Origin: MGBC114844 sp910585855
GTDB lineage: Bacteria > Bacillota > Clostridia > Lachnospirales > Lachnospiraceae
Length of the DNA stretch: 55,644 nt
Direction: 5' to 3'
NCBI GenBank assembly: GCA_965646165.1
Contig: CBFFYP010000020.1
Coordinates: forward strand, 1-55,644
In this document: positions 43,036 through 52,180 of the stretch, one piece after another
How positions within the stretch are numbered: position 1 is the stretch's first letter
How the letters are laid out: each line of letters begins with the position of its first letter
Notes under the pieces: generated by a model
What the model was told of the DNA's origin: nothing
Seen by the model: the letters and a program-made list of their open reading frames with translations, nothing else
Database searches by the model: none
Made by a program: the position numbers and the translations under genes

Positions 43036-44133
43036 TCAGACAGTCACAAGCCGCATACCCTCGTTTCTAATATTGATTGCTGCATTGATATCCCTGTCGT
43101 GATGTGTGCCGCATCCGGGACAGTTCCATGCTCTGACAGCAAGATTTTTTGTTGCCATGTTTTTGTAACCGCAGATATTGCAAATCTGACTGCTTGCAAA
43201 GAATTTATCAACTTTTACAAGCCTTTTCCCTTGTTCCTCCAGCTTGTACTTTAGATATGTGACGAACATTCCCCAACCATTATCACTTACTGATTTACCG
43301 AAGCTTAGGCATTGCGACATTGCTTTCATATCAAGATTTTCTATACACACGCAGTCATAAATATCCGCTATCTGCCTTGACTGTTTGTGTAGAAAATCTT
43401 TTCTTTGATTTGCAATTTTTTCATGAAGTCTTGCAACTTTTATACGCTGTTTCTCACGGTTCTTTGAGCCCTTCTGCATAAGTGACAGCGTTCTTTGCTC
43501 CTTTTTCAGCTTCTTTTCTGATTGACGATAATATCTCGGATACTGTGGTTCGTTTCCGTCACTGTCTTTATACAATTCGTACATAGAAAAATCCAATCCT
43601 AAGAAAGTCTGCGTGGTTTGTTCCTGTATTTGGTTTTCGTACTCAAACAAAACACTTGCATGATACTTTCCGCTTGGAGTCTGGCTTACCGTTACGGATT
43701 TTAACTTATAGTCTGACGGAATCAGTCTGTGTTGTTTCAGCCTTACAAGACCTATTTTAGGCAATTTCATATAGCCGTTTTCAATCGATACAGAACCCTT
43801 TTGGTTATTTGTAGTGTAAGAATTTCTGTTTCTATGTTTTGATTTGAATTTCGGAAATCCCGTTTTCGGACTTCTGAAAAAATTATGATACGCTTTCTGC
43901 AAATTCATTTGTGCATTGGCAAGTGCTAAACTGTCAACCTCTTTCAGCCACTCAAATTCTGCTTTATATTGAGCAGGCGTGTTATTCAGCTGTTGTTTGG
44001 TTTCTTCATAATACTTGATTTTATGAGACAGCATTTTATTGTAAATAAATCTTACACAGCCAAATGTTTTGGCAAACAAAATCTTTTGCTCATCGTTCGG
44101 ATATATTCTGAATTTATAGGCTTTGTTTGCCAT
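43036..44133 (-). CDS. tnpB: TnpB RNA-guided endonuclease
   Basis: This TnpB of about 365 residues has all RuvC catalytic residues: Asp in FLGLDFSMYELYKDSDG, Glu in VCIENLDMKAMS and Asp in HHDRDINAAINI. The zinc ribbon CNICGYKN...CPGCG is complete. The start at 44133 (MANKAYKFRIYPN) has AGAGGGG upstream; the frame extends to 44211, but that part overlaps tnpA. It is a useful internal contrast to the protein at 37696-39021, which lacks these residues. TnpB cuts the empty donor site to favour retention of the element. Confidence 0.95.
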   Translation of the reverse strand: MANKAYKFRIYPNDEQKILFAKTFGCVRFIYNKMLSHKIKYYEETKQQLNNTPAQYKAEFEWLKEVDSLALANAQMNLQKAYHNFFRSPKTGFPKFKSKHRNRNSYTTNNQKGSVSIENGYMKLPKIGLVRLKQHRLIPSDYKLKSVTVSQTPSGKYHASVLFEYENQIQEQTTQTFLGLDFSMYELYKDSDGNEPQYPRYYRQSEKKLKKEQRTLSLMQKGSKNREKQRIKVARLHEKIANQRKDFLHKQSRQIADIYDCVCIENLDMKAMSQCLSFGKSVSDNGWGMFVTYLKYKLEEQGKRLVKVDKFFASSQICNICGYKNMATKNLAVRAWNCPGCGTHHDRDINAAINIRNEGMRLVTV

Positions 44134-44161
44134 GGCTTTCCCCTCTTTTTCTCCTATTTTC

Positions 44162-44554
44162 TTATTCTTGTGTTTCAATATATTTCTTAATTCCTTCAAT
44201 GGATGCTCCACCTGTTGGAAGGAGGCAAAAACTTTGATTCCAAAAATATTCTTTCCATCGCTTTTGTCTTATTTGCGAAAATTCTTTCTTCAAACGCCGA
44301 CTGCTTGCACTTTTGTATGCGTTTATGAATTTGCTTCTTTCACTTTTTGGGTGAGCCTTAAACAGAATAGGCACATGGTCTTTATCATGATTCCATTCCT
44401 GTAAGGTTATATTATAATTTGGTGCGATATACTCAAATATTTCTTTCGCTCTGTCAGAAATTTTATCATCAAATACTTTTCTTCGATATTTTATAATCAG
44501 TACGAGATAATAATACAGCAAAAATACTGAATATGCATTACTGTATAATTCCAT
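44162..44554 (-). CDS. tnpA: IS200/IS605 TnpA transposase, HUH motif altered
   Basis: This 130-residue Y1 transposase-like protein has HLVLVVKYRRKVFDD-type N-terminal sequence (here YYLVLIIKYRRKVFDD), SFCLLPTGGA and the nucleophile Tyr in IKKYIETQE. The metal-binding HUH motif reads DHVPILF rather than the expected DHVHxLF; one A to C change (CAT to CCT) would do this. It probably cannot transpose its element. Length is otherwise normal. Confidence 0.88.
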   Translation of the reverse strand: MELYSNAYSVFLLYYYLVLIIKYRRKVFDDKISDRAKEIFEYIAPNYNITLQEWNHDKDHVPILFKAHPKSERSKFINAYKSASSRRLKKEFSQIRQKRWKEYFWNQSFCLLPTGGASIEGIKKYIETQE

Positions 44555-44762
44555 AAATTTATCAAACTTTCCTATTTTTCGACTGATATTATTGTAACCT
44601 ATTATTTTCTATTTGTCAAGAGGTGGGATAGGACGCAATTCATCCCCCATTTTAGAAGTGGGGGACTTCTTGCTATAAAAGGTTAAATTTATATAAAATA
44701 TCGAAATAGTCACAGATTGATTATCCTTTATTTAATTTTTCTATAAACTCCTTGTATTTTAA

Positions 44763-44791
44763 ATGACAATAAAAGTATTTTATAGTATAAT
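44763..44791 (+). promoter_or_regulatory. Promoter of the hsd operon
   Basis: ATGACA (44763-44768), a 17-bp spacer and TATAAT (44786-44791) lie 64 bp before the hsdM start codon. A near-consensus sigma-A promoter. Confidence 0.65.
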
Positions 44792-44854
44792 TATTTTAAA
44801 AATAGTTTCTTGAATTACGAAGCAGACTAAAAAATAAAATACGGAGGATGTAAA

Positions 44855-46457
44855 ATGGCTGAATTAGAAAACAGCAAGGATTTAATTAGCGTACTATGGA
44901 GTGGAGCAGATATCCTTCGCTCGAAAATGGATGCAAATGAGTATAAGGATTATTTATTAGGAATTGTTTTTTACAAATATTTATCGGATTCTTTTTTAAT
45001 TAAGGTGTATGATTTGCTTTATGATGAAAAACCAAACTCATTAAAAACTGCATTAGAAGCTTATAAAGAAGCATTAGAAGATGATGAAAATGCAGAAGAA
45101 TTAAAAGAACAGATTCAGGCAGAATGTCATTATATTATTGAACCTGAATTGACTTACACATGCTTTGCAGATGCAGCAAGAAATAACACATTTCATCGGG
45201 AACAACTGCAAAAGGCATTTAATAACATTGAACAAAGCGATCCCTTATTTGCAGATTTATTTACAGATATTGATTTATATTCTAACCGTTTAGGAACAGG
45301 AGATCAAAAACAAAGCGATACTGTTGCAAGTTTAATAAAAGAAATTGACAAAGCCGATTTATTACATTCCGATTCCGATGTACTTGGAAATGCATATGAA
45401 TATTTAATCGGTCAGTTTGCCTCTGAAACAGGAAAAAAGGCAGGAGAATTTTACACCCCACAAGCCGTATCAAAAATTTTAACCAAAATAGCGATTGCCG
45501 GACAGGAAATAAAAAAAGATTTATCCGTCTATGATCCATGTATGGGTTCTGGTTCACTTCTTTATAAATGCAAAAAAATATGCAAAAGAACCAAATTATA
45601 TCAAATATTATGGGCAAGAACTGATGACATCTACCTATAACCTTGCAAGAATGAATATGTTTTTACACGGAATTGTACCAGAAAACCAAAAACTTCATAA
45701 CGGGGATACTCTTGATGGAGATTGGCCTACCGGAGAAGAAACAGATTTTAATATGGTTCTTATGAACCCGCCTTACTCTGCAAAATGGAGTGCAGCGGCA
45801 GGATTTTTACAGGATGAAAGATTCAGCGATTACGGCGTATTAGCACCAAAGTCCAAAGCAGATTATGCATTTTTATTACATGGATTATATCATTTAAAAA
45901 ATAATGGTACTATGGCGATTGTATTACCTCATGGCGTCCTATTCAGAGGTGCTGCAGAAGGCAAAATAAGAGAAAAATTACTCCGTTCAGGAAATATTTA
46001 TGCGATCATTGGTTTACCTGCAAATTTATTTTACAATACGTCTATCCCTACTTGCATTATTATTTTGAAAAAACATAGAGAGGGAAGAGATGTCTTATTT
46101 ATAGATGCTTCAAAAAAATTTGATAAAGGTAAAAAACAAAACACTATGACAGATGAGCATATAGACTCTATTATAAATTTATATCATAAAAGAGAAACGG
46201 TAGAAAAAGAGTCTTTCCTTGCAAGTTTTGAAGATATCGAAAAAAATGATTTCAATCTTAACATTCCAAGATATGTGGAAAATTTCGAAAAAGAAGAAGA
46301 AATCGATTTAAACACCCTTTTAACTGATATGAAAAAAACAGACGAAGAAATTGAACAAGTTCAAGGAGAATTTTTAACGCTTCTTAAAGATTTAACTTCT
46401 TCAGATGAAACTATAATGTCATCATTAAATGAACTGATTGGAATGATTGAGAGGTGA
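44855..46457 (+). pseudogene. hsdM: Type I restriction-modification methyltransferase subunit, frameshifted
   Basis: The first 260 codons encode the HsdM N-terminal domain and SAM motif I (YDPCMGSGSLL). The frame then shifts near 45558-45564, and the rest (INAKKYAKEPNYIKYYGQEL ... VLMNPPYSAKW with the NPPY catalytic motif ... LNELIGMIER) is open in the next frame. Removing one T in CTTCTTTAT restores LL-INAKKYAKEP, so this is a single-base insertion and not a gene fusion site. The joined protein would be ~533 residues, normal for HsdM. As written the methyltransferase is inactive, which would be hazardous with an active HsdR unless both are silent; sequencing error is a real alternative. AGGAGG precedes the ATG. 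Confidence 0.88.
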
Positions 46458-46462
46458 ACAAT

Positions 46463-47698
46463 ATGGATAATCCAAAAATTAGATTTAAAGGCTTTACAGA
46501 TGCTTGGGAACAGCGTAAGCTATTAGAGTTTGGTAAAGCAACAGGTGGAACTTCTATAGAATCAGAATTTTCTGAAAATGGTATTTATAAAGTAATAAGT
46601 ATTGGTAGTTACTCAGAAAATAGCATTTATAGAGATCAAGGCTTACGTGCAGTTGAGTCAGAAAAAACGCTAAATAGGATTCTAAACAAGGGTGACATCA
46701 CTATGATTTTAAACGATAAAACTACATCAGGAAACATTATTGGAAGGGTGCTTTTGATTGAAAAATCGGGTGTCTATGTATATAATCAGAGAACTGAAAG
46801 AATAGAGTTGGATAGCAATAATTATGACTCGCAGTTTATATATACTATGTTAAACGCCCCTCAAATTAGAGATAAAATTATAAAGCAAAGTCAGGGAAAT
46901 ACACAAATTTACGTTAATTGGCCGACAATATCACAGACAGAATATTTCGTGCCACATATTAAGGAGCAACAGCAAATAGGCCACTACTTCCGCCACCTCG
47001 ACTACCTCATCACCCTTCACCAACGTAAGTGTGATAAAATAAAAGAATTGAAAAAATATATGTTGCAAAAAATGTTTCCCCAAAATGATATGAATGTTCC
47101 AAAGATTCGGTTTGCTGGATTTACTGATGTTTGGGAACAGCGTAAGCTGATTGACATTTGTGATTATGTTGACTATAGAGGAAAAACTCCAACGAAAACA
47201 GAAACAGGAATATTTTTAGTAACTGCTAAAAATGTCAAAAATGGATATATAGATTATGAGTGCTCAAAAGAATTTATTTCAGAAAATGATTATGAAGAAG
47301 TAATGCATAGAGGTAAGCCAGAAATTGGAGACATTTTGATTACAACAGAAGCTCCTTGCGGTAATGTGGCCCAAGTAAACACTATAAATATCGCACTTGC
47401 CCAAAGAATTATTAAATATAGGGGGCATAAAAATATTATAGATAATACATATCTAAAACATTATTTATTGTCACCTATCTTTCAAAAATTATTATTTGAA
47501 AAAAGCTCTGGCGGCACAGTCCAAGGTATTAAGGGAAGTATACTACATCAGCAAAATATTCAATATCCAACATTTGATGAACAAATAAAAATAGGTCAAT
47601 ATTTAAATAATATTGATCATTTCATCACCCTTCACCAGCGGAAACTGGAAAAATTGAAAAATATTAAGAAATTCATACTCCAATATATGTTTATTTAG
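46463..47698 (+). CDS. hsdS: Type I restriction-modification specificity subunit
   Basis: This HsdS of about 411 residues has two target-recognition domains. Each begins with the same tag (PKIRFKGFTDAWEQRKLL near residue 4 and PKIRFAGFTDVWEQRKLI near residue 215) and ends in a conserved spacer helix (LDYLITLHQRKCDKIKELKK and IDHFITLHQRKLEKLKNIKK). The domains set the two halves of the bipartite DNA target. I chose ATG 46463 behind GAGAGG; an in-frame GTG lies at 46454 in the hsdM stop overlap. DNA-level repeats (TGGGAACAGCGTAAGCT; TCATCACCCTTCACCA) at both domains could allow recombination with other hsdS alleles. Confidence 0.93.
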   Translation: MDNPKIRFKGFTDAWEQRKLLEFGKATGGTSIESEFSENGIYKVISIGSYSENSIYRDQGLRAVESEKTLNRILNKGDITMILNDKTTSGNIIGRVLLIEKSGVYVYNQRTERIELDSNNYDSQFIYTMLNAPQIRDKIIKQSQGNTQIYVNWPTISQTEYFVPHIKEQQQIGHYFRHLDYLITLHQRKCDKIKELKKYMLQKMFPQNDMNVPKIRFAGFTDVWEQRKLIDICDYVDYRGKTPTKTETGIFLVTAKNVKNGYIDYECSKEFISENDYEEVMHRGKPEIGDILITTEAPCGNVAQVNTINIALAQRIIKYRGHKNIIDNTYLKHYLLSPIFQKLLFEKSSGGTVQGIKGSILHQQNIQYPTFDEQIKIGQYLNNIDHFITLHQRKLEKLKNIKKFILQYMFI

Positions 47699-47764
47699 TT
47701 TTTAAGGTTTCAGTTAAAAAATAGACTATAAATATATTTTGGTGTTATAAAGGGAGAAAATACT

Positions 47765-48202
47765 ATGTTAAACATCTTTTTTGGTGATATGAAGGATGTG
47801 ATTTTTAATGTATCAGTGTATTTTAAAAACGTATATCATGACGAGTGGATAACAGCACCGCTATCAGTAGAGATGATTGCAGATGTTGATAAATCAAAAG
47901 TAATTGATGGTGGTGTGATAGACAGTCCAGTATTGGGGAAAATACCACCGACAAGTTTGTCCGGTGGAGTAAAGACGTTGATATTGATTGAAAATAGACC
48001 AGATAAAGTATTTAACGCTACGAATTGTGGTAATGATTGTGCAAAATGGCTTTTAAAGATAGCAGAGAAAAAAGACGTAACGATTAATCTTAGATATATG
48101 ATGGATTTTGGAAAAGGAAATTTTGATATCAGAGTCTTAAACAATAACCGGGTTGTTCACTGTATGGAGGAACTGATTTCAGCAGCAATTCAGTATGTGT
48201 AG
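47765..48202 (+). CDS. DUF4869 domain-containing protein
   Basis: This 145-residue soluble protein has MLNIFFGDMKDVIFNVSVYF at the N-terminus, DGGVIDSPVLGKIPPTSLSG and TNCGNDCAKWLLKIAEKKDV, which I recognise as the DUF4869 family of Clostridia. The function is unknown. It follows hsdS by 66 bp within the hsd operon and has AGGGAGA before the ATG. Genes of this family are found in variable genomic regions; a link to defence or regulation is only suggested by position. Confidence 0.75.
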   Translation: MLNIFFGDMKDVIFNVSVYFKNVYHDEWITAPLSVEMIADVDKSKVIDGGVIDSPVLGKIPPTSLSGGVKTLILIENRPDKVFNATNCGNDCAKWLLKIAEKKDVTINLRYMMDFGKGNFDIRVLNNNRVVHCMEELISAAIQYV

Positions 48203-48433
48203 GTAGAAAAAATAAAGGGTAATATTCCTATCATTGTACAAAATGAAAGGATAAAATATGAATTTATTCTTCAGAGGAATCTTACGATTATCAGAGAGAT
48301 AGTGCAATTAAAAAAACAACGTCGGTAGATATGATAAAAGAATTACAAAAGGCAGCAACAAAAAAATATATAAAAAGCAAAACAAGTTCCCAAAAAAGTT
48401 TAAACAATATTCCTTTTTTGTTTCGAAGCCAAG
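48203..48433 (+). other. Non-coding gap with a possible gene relic
   Basis: The gap contains short open stretches such as TTSVDMIKELQKAATKKYIK without a good start, ending in the repeat A9. It may be the relic of a small gene once following the DUF4869 gene. Nothing else can be supported. Confidence 0.25.
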
Positions 48434-48768
48434 AAACAGCCAGATGCGAAAACAGTGGGCAGTCTGCAGTGACTTTGAAAAAAAGTTAGAAGTTCTTAGA
48501 TTTCTGCTTCAAAAACCTAAGATTTTTTGCACATACTGCTCCCATGCAGTGTGTGCAAAAAAAGGGGTGTGTTTAGCCCGCATAAAAAGAAACGACTCTT
48601 TTTATAGAGGACAGATTTTTAGATATGCCAGTCCCGTTTTGGCTGCAGTGCGGGCGAATTGCACCCCGGTCTGTCCGGTTGAATAAACGAAAATGCAGAA
48701 GTCTTAGAACTTCTTGCTTTTTGGAAACCGGAACAGCAGACTGCCCACTATTTTCGTATCTGGCGTCC
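48434..48768 (+). repeat. Long-hairpin repeat, family A, copy A9
   Basis: Complete copy. Arms at 48440-48467 and 48736-48763 pair over 28 bp with two wobble-type mismatches. The core stem is GGGGTG/CACCCC, a third compensatory version of the GGGGCG/CGCCCC stem of A5. Boundary tags are AAACAGC and GGCGTCC. It sits between the DUF4869 gene and hsdR, so hsd transcripts must read through it. Confidence 0.93.
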
Positions 48769-48855
48769 TCCGTTTGAAAAATCCCCTCACCTTTACATAA
48801 AAGCACTATAAAATACATAAAAATTAAACTATTACTAACAAAGGAGATAATAAAA

Positions 48856-51831
48856 ATGCCAGAATTAGAATCACTATTAGAAAACAAACTAATTGAACAA
48901 TTAATCCACGGTGAATCCCAATGGACATACCGAAAAGACTTAAAAACAGAAACGGATTTATGGAAAAATTTTAAATATATCCTTGAACAAAATAATAAAG
49001 ATAGATTAAACGGAAACCCCCTTTCCGATACAGAATTTGAACAAGTAAAAAATCAATTACAATTTTCTTCTTTTTATAAAGCCGGTGAATGGCTAGTCGG
49101 AGAAAATGGAAAAGTCCAAGTACACATCCAGCGAGATACCGAACGCTTGCATTTAGTAGTAATGAATCATGAACATATCGCAGGCGGCAGCAGTGTCTAT
49201 GAAGTAATCAATCAATATCGTGCATTAAACCCCAATGAAAATAAAAACACCCCTGTCAGAAACAGAAGATTTGATGTCACTCTTTTGATCAACGGACTCC
49301 CCCTAATCCATATAGAATTAAAAAATAAACAACATTCTTATATGGACAGCTTTTATCAAATAAAGAAATATATCGGCGAAGGAAAATTTACAGGCATTTT
49401 TTCTGCTGTCCAAATGTTTGTCATTAGCAACGGCGTAAATACAAAATATTTTTCAGCAGCAAGCGATACCGAACTAAATCCGAAATTCATCAGCGGATGG
49501 CTGGATAAATACAATAACCCCGTATCCGACTATATTGATTTTACTAAAAATATACTGCGTATACCAGAAGCTCATGAAATGATTGCCCGATACACTGTAT
49601 TAGATGAAGATGCCAAAAGATTAATCTTACTTCGTCCATATCAAATCCATGCAATAGAAGCCATAAGAGAAGCCTCCAAAGTTGGAAAATCCGGCTATGT
49701 TTGGCATACAACCGGCTCTGGCAAAACCTTAACCTCCTATAAAGCAACCAGAAACCTTTTAATGGATATCCCATCCATAGATAAAGCAATTTTCCTAATC
49801 GACAGAAAAGATTTAGATGCACAGACCACAATGGCTTTTCAGGCTTATGCCAACAATGATTTAATTGATGTTGATGAAACAGAAAACGTAAACGATTTAA
49901 AGCAAAAACTGAAATCAGATAACAGACAAGTTATTGTAACCACTATTCAAAAGCTGCAAAAACTAATTACCAAAAAATTAAAAGCAGATACTCCAGAATA
50001 TCATAAAATAAAAAATCTAAAAATAGCTTATGTAGTAGATGAATGCCATAGAGCCGTCACCCCAAGCACCAAAAGAGAATTAGAAAGATTTTTCAGTCAT
50101 TCTCTATGGTTTGGATTTACCGGAACTCCAAGATTTGCAGAAAATCCATATCCTCAGTTAGGCGATTTGCCTCGTACTACAGAAGACTTATACGGGAAAT
50201 GCTTACATAAATATACCATTCAAAATGCCATTCATGATAACGCCGTACTTGGATTTCAGGTAGAACACAATGGGCCTAAAAATACAATCGATGAAACAGA
50301 CAGCAGTATCTATGATAACGAAACCCATATGTTAAAAGTATTAAATGTTATTTTAAATAAATCTTATCATAAATTAGGTTTTCAAAATGGAAAAGGAAAA
50401 ACATATGAAGCATTGCTTACAACTAGCTCCATTCCATTAGCACAAAAATACTATGAATTATTAAAACAGGTTAAAAATGGAAAATCCTCACTGAAAATTG
50501 ATGAAAAAATAAAACAAGTCCTTCCAGACTTTCCCAAATTTGCCATTACCTATTCTATATCGGAAAACGAAGAAAGTTCTCAGGTAAATCAACAAAAAAT
50601 GCAGGATTCATTAAACGATTATAATGCAATGTTTGGCACAACATATGAATTATCTCAAATTCAAAGCTATAATGGAAATTTAAACAAAAGACTTGCAAGA
50701 AAAGATGCAAAATTCCAAAGCAGACACGAACAGCTTGATTTAGTAATTGTTGTAGATCGTCTGCTAACAGGATTTGATGCCCCTTGTATGTCCACTATTT
50801 ATATTGACAGACAGCCAAAAGGACCACATGAATTAATACAGGCATTTTCAAGAACCAATCGCATTTATGATAAAAATAAAGCCTATGGGCAAATCGTTAC
50901 ATTCCAAGCCCCAACCCTCTTTAAACAATGTGTTGATAATGCAGTAAAATTATACTCAGCAGGCGGTACAAAAGATGCACTTTTAGCAGAATGGGATGAG
51001 GTAGAGCCAGCATTTAAAAAAGCACTTACAGAACTTAAAATTACAGCACAAACACCATCAGAGATTACAGGTATGTCATTAAAAGAAAAAGAATCTTTTG
51101 CAAAGATATTCCAAAACTTCGATAAATTATTTGCACAGCTAAAATCATTTACTAATTATGATGAAAGTATGCTGAAAGAATATGGAATTATACAAGAAGA
51201 ATATGATAACTATGTAGGGCATTATCTAAATATATTAGAAGAACTAAAAACCGAAAAACCAGATAAAGAACAAGAAGATTCCTATCTATCCGAACTAGAC
51301 ACCGATTATGAATTAATGGCTTACAGCAACACTAAAATTGATTATGAATACATTATTAATTTAATTCAAAATATCGTTGCAACTAATAACGATAAAATAA
51401 ATATCACACCAGAAGAAAAACAAAAAAAGATAGATGAAATAAAGCAATATATAGAAGAACTCCGTAAAGAAAATCCAAAAGTTGCTGATATTATGTCTAA
51501 TCTGATACATGAAATTGAATTAGATGAAAATAAATACAAAGGACAATCTATTCTTAATATTGTAGAAAACATAAAACAGGATTGTATTGATAAAATAATC
51601 ACAGATTTTTGTATTACATGGTATGCATCAAAAGAAGATATTATATATGCCGCCACACATTACAGAAATGGTGAAATACCAAATGAAAGTGCTATTAAAG
51701 CAACGATCGATTATACAAACTATAAAAAAATACAAGAAAAAGCCTTGCCTAAATTTAAATTCTATACACAAATGATGGCAGAATTAAAAGAAACATTAGA
51801 AAAAGAAATTAAACCATTGATTCATAATTAA
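48856..51831 (+). CDS. hsdR: Type I restriction enzyme motor/nuclease subunit
   Basis: This 991-residue protein has an N-terminal PD-(D/E)XK nuclease (FDVTLLINGLPLIHIELKNK; Asp near 138, E-x-K near 152), helicase Walker A TTGSGKT near residue 289, DECH box near 395, SLWFGFTGTPRF and the VDRLLTGFDAPCMSTIYIDR motif VI region near 640. A helical C-terminal domain that docks onto the methyltransferase follows. Length is normal and the frame intact. It cuts unmodified DNA after translocation. AAAGGAG precedes the ATG. Its partner hsdM is frameshifted as written. Confidence 0.95.
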   Translation: MPELESLLENKLIEQLIHGESQWTYRKDLKTETDLWKNFKYILEQNNKDRLNGNPLSDTEFEQVKNQLQFSSFYKAGEWLVGENGKVQVHIQRDTERLHLVVMNHEHIAGGSSVYEVINQYRALNPNENKNTPVRNRRFDVTLLINGLPLIHIELKNKQHSYMDSFYQIKKYIGEGKFTGIFSAVQMFVISNGVNTKYFSAASDTELNPKFISGWLDKYNNPVSDYIDFTKNILRIPEAHEMIARYTVLDEDAKRLILLRPYQIHAIEAIREASKVGKSGYVWHTTGSGKTLTSYKATRNLLMDIPSIDKAIFLIDRKDLDAQTTMAFQAYANNDLIDVDETENVNDLKQKLKSDNRQVIVTTIQKLQKLITKKLKADTPEYHKIKNLKIAYVVDECHRAVTPSTKRELERFFSHSLWFGFTGTPRFAENPYPQLGDLPRTTEDLYGKCLHKYTIQNAIHDNAVLGFQVEHNGPKNTIDETDSSIYDNETHMLKVLNVILNKSYHKLGFQNGKGKTYEALLTTSSIPLAQKYYELLKQVKNGKSSLKIDEKIKQVLPDFPKFAITYSISENEESSQVNQQKMQDSLNDYNAMFGTTYELSQIQSYNGNLNKRLARKDAKFQSRHEQLDLVIVVDRLLTGFDAPCMSTIYIDRQPKGPHELIQAFSRTNRIYDKNKAYGQIVTFQAPTLFKQCVDNAVKLYSAGGTKDALLAEWDEVEPAFKKALTELKITAQTPSEITGMSLKEKESFAKIFQNFDKLFAQLKSFTNYDESMLKEYGIIQEEYDNYVGHYLNILEELKTEKPDKEQEDSYLSELDTDYELMAYSNTKIDYEYIINLIQNIVATNNDKINITPEEKQKKIDEIKQYIEELRKENPKVADIMSNLIHEIELDENKYKGQSILNIVENIKQDCIDKIITDFCITWYASKEDIIYAATHYRNGEIPNESAIKATIDYTNYKKIQEKALPKFKFYTQMMAELKETLEKEIKPLIHN

Positions 51832-51990
51832 TTATAATATATAATAATTTTAATTACTTGATGTTAAATATACAACAGTAATTCAAATATTCTATCTTCT
51901 AAAGAATTGGATAAAACTTCTGTCAATTTTTCCAACAAAAGTACAGAAAGCAGAAAATCCAGAATATATAACTTAAATATAATAGGAATC

Positions 51991-52158
51991 AAACAGCCGA
52001 AATCCAAAGGGCGGTCTGCAGAGGGTCATCATTTCCCGTCGGCACTTAGGTGCTGTATTGCTGTCTTTTAGCACCTTATGTGTCTGCTATGAAAATAGGA
52101 AATGCTAAGCGAAAGCGGGCTCGGTGCAGACCGTCCTTTGGATTTCGGCATCCCCTCC
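51991..52158 (+). repeat. Hairpin repeat, family B, copy B2
   Basis: Arms at 51996-52020 and 52125-52149 are complementary over 25 bp with one wobble-type mismatch. The core GGGTCATCATTTCCCGTCGG, a small AGGTGCT...AGCACCT hairpin, TTATGTG and GGAAATGCTAAGCG matches B1 at 13107-13261, with the small hairpin changed on both sides. Boundary tags are AAACAGCC and GGCATCCCCTCC. It begins about 20 bp 3' of the chemoreceptor gene. The rest of 51832-51990 is AT-rich with nothing recognisable. Confidence 0.88.
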
Positions 52159-52180
52159 GAAGATAAAAATTCTTACCCCT

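Larger units (their letters stand above)
42896..44690 (-). mobile_element. IS200/IS605-type element
   Basis: The element carries tnpA and tnpB in the same direction, bounded by subterminal hairpins. The right-end hairpin is CCCCCGCCTGAAGAGGCGGG (from 42908) and the left-end hairpin is CCCCCATTTTAGAAGTGGGG (from 44644). There are no inverted terminal repeats, as expected for this single-strand-transposing group. The exact cleavage sites are not determined. TnpA seems catalytically damaged while TnpB looks intact. Confidence 0.88.
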
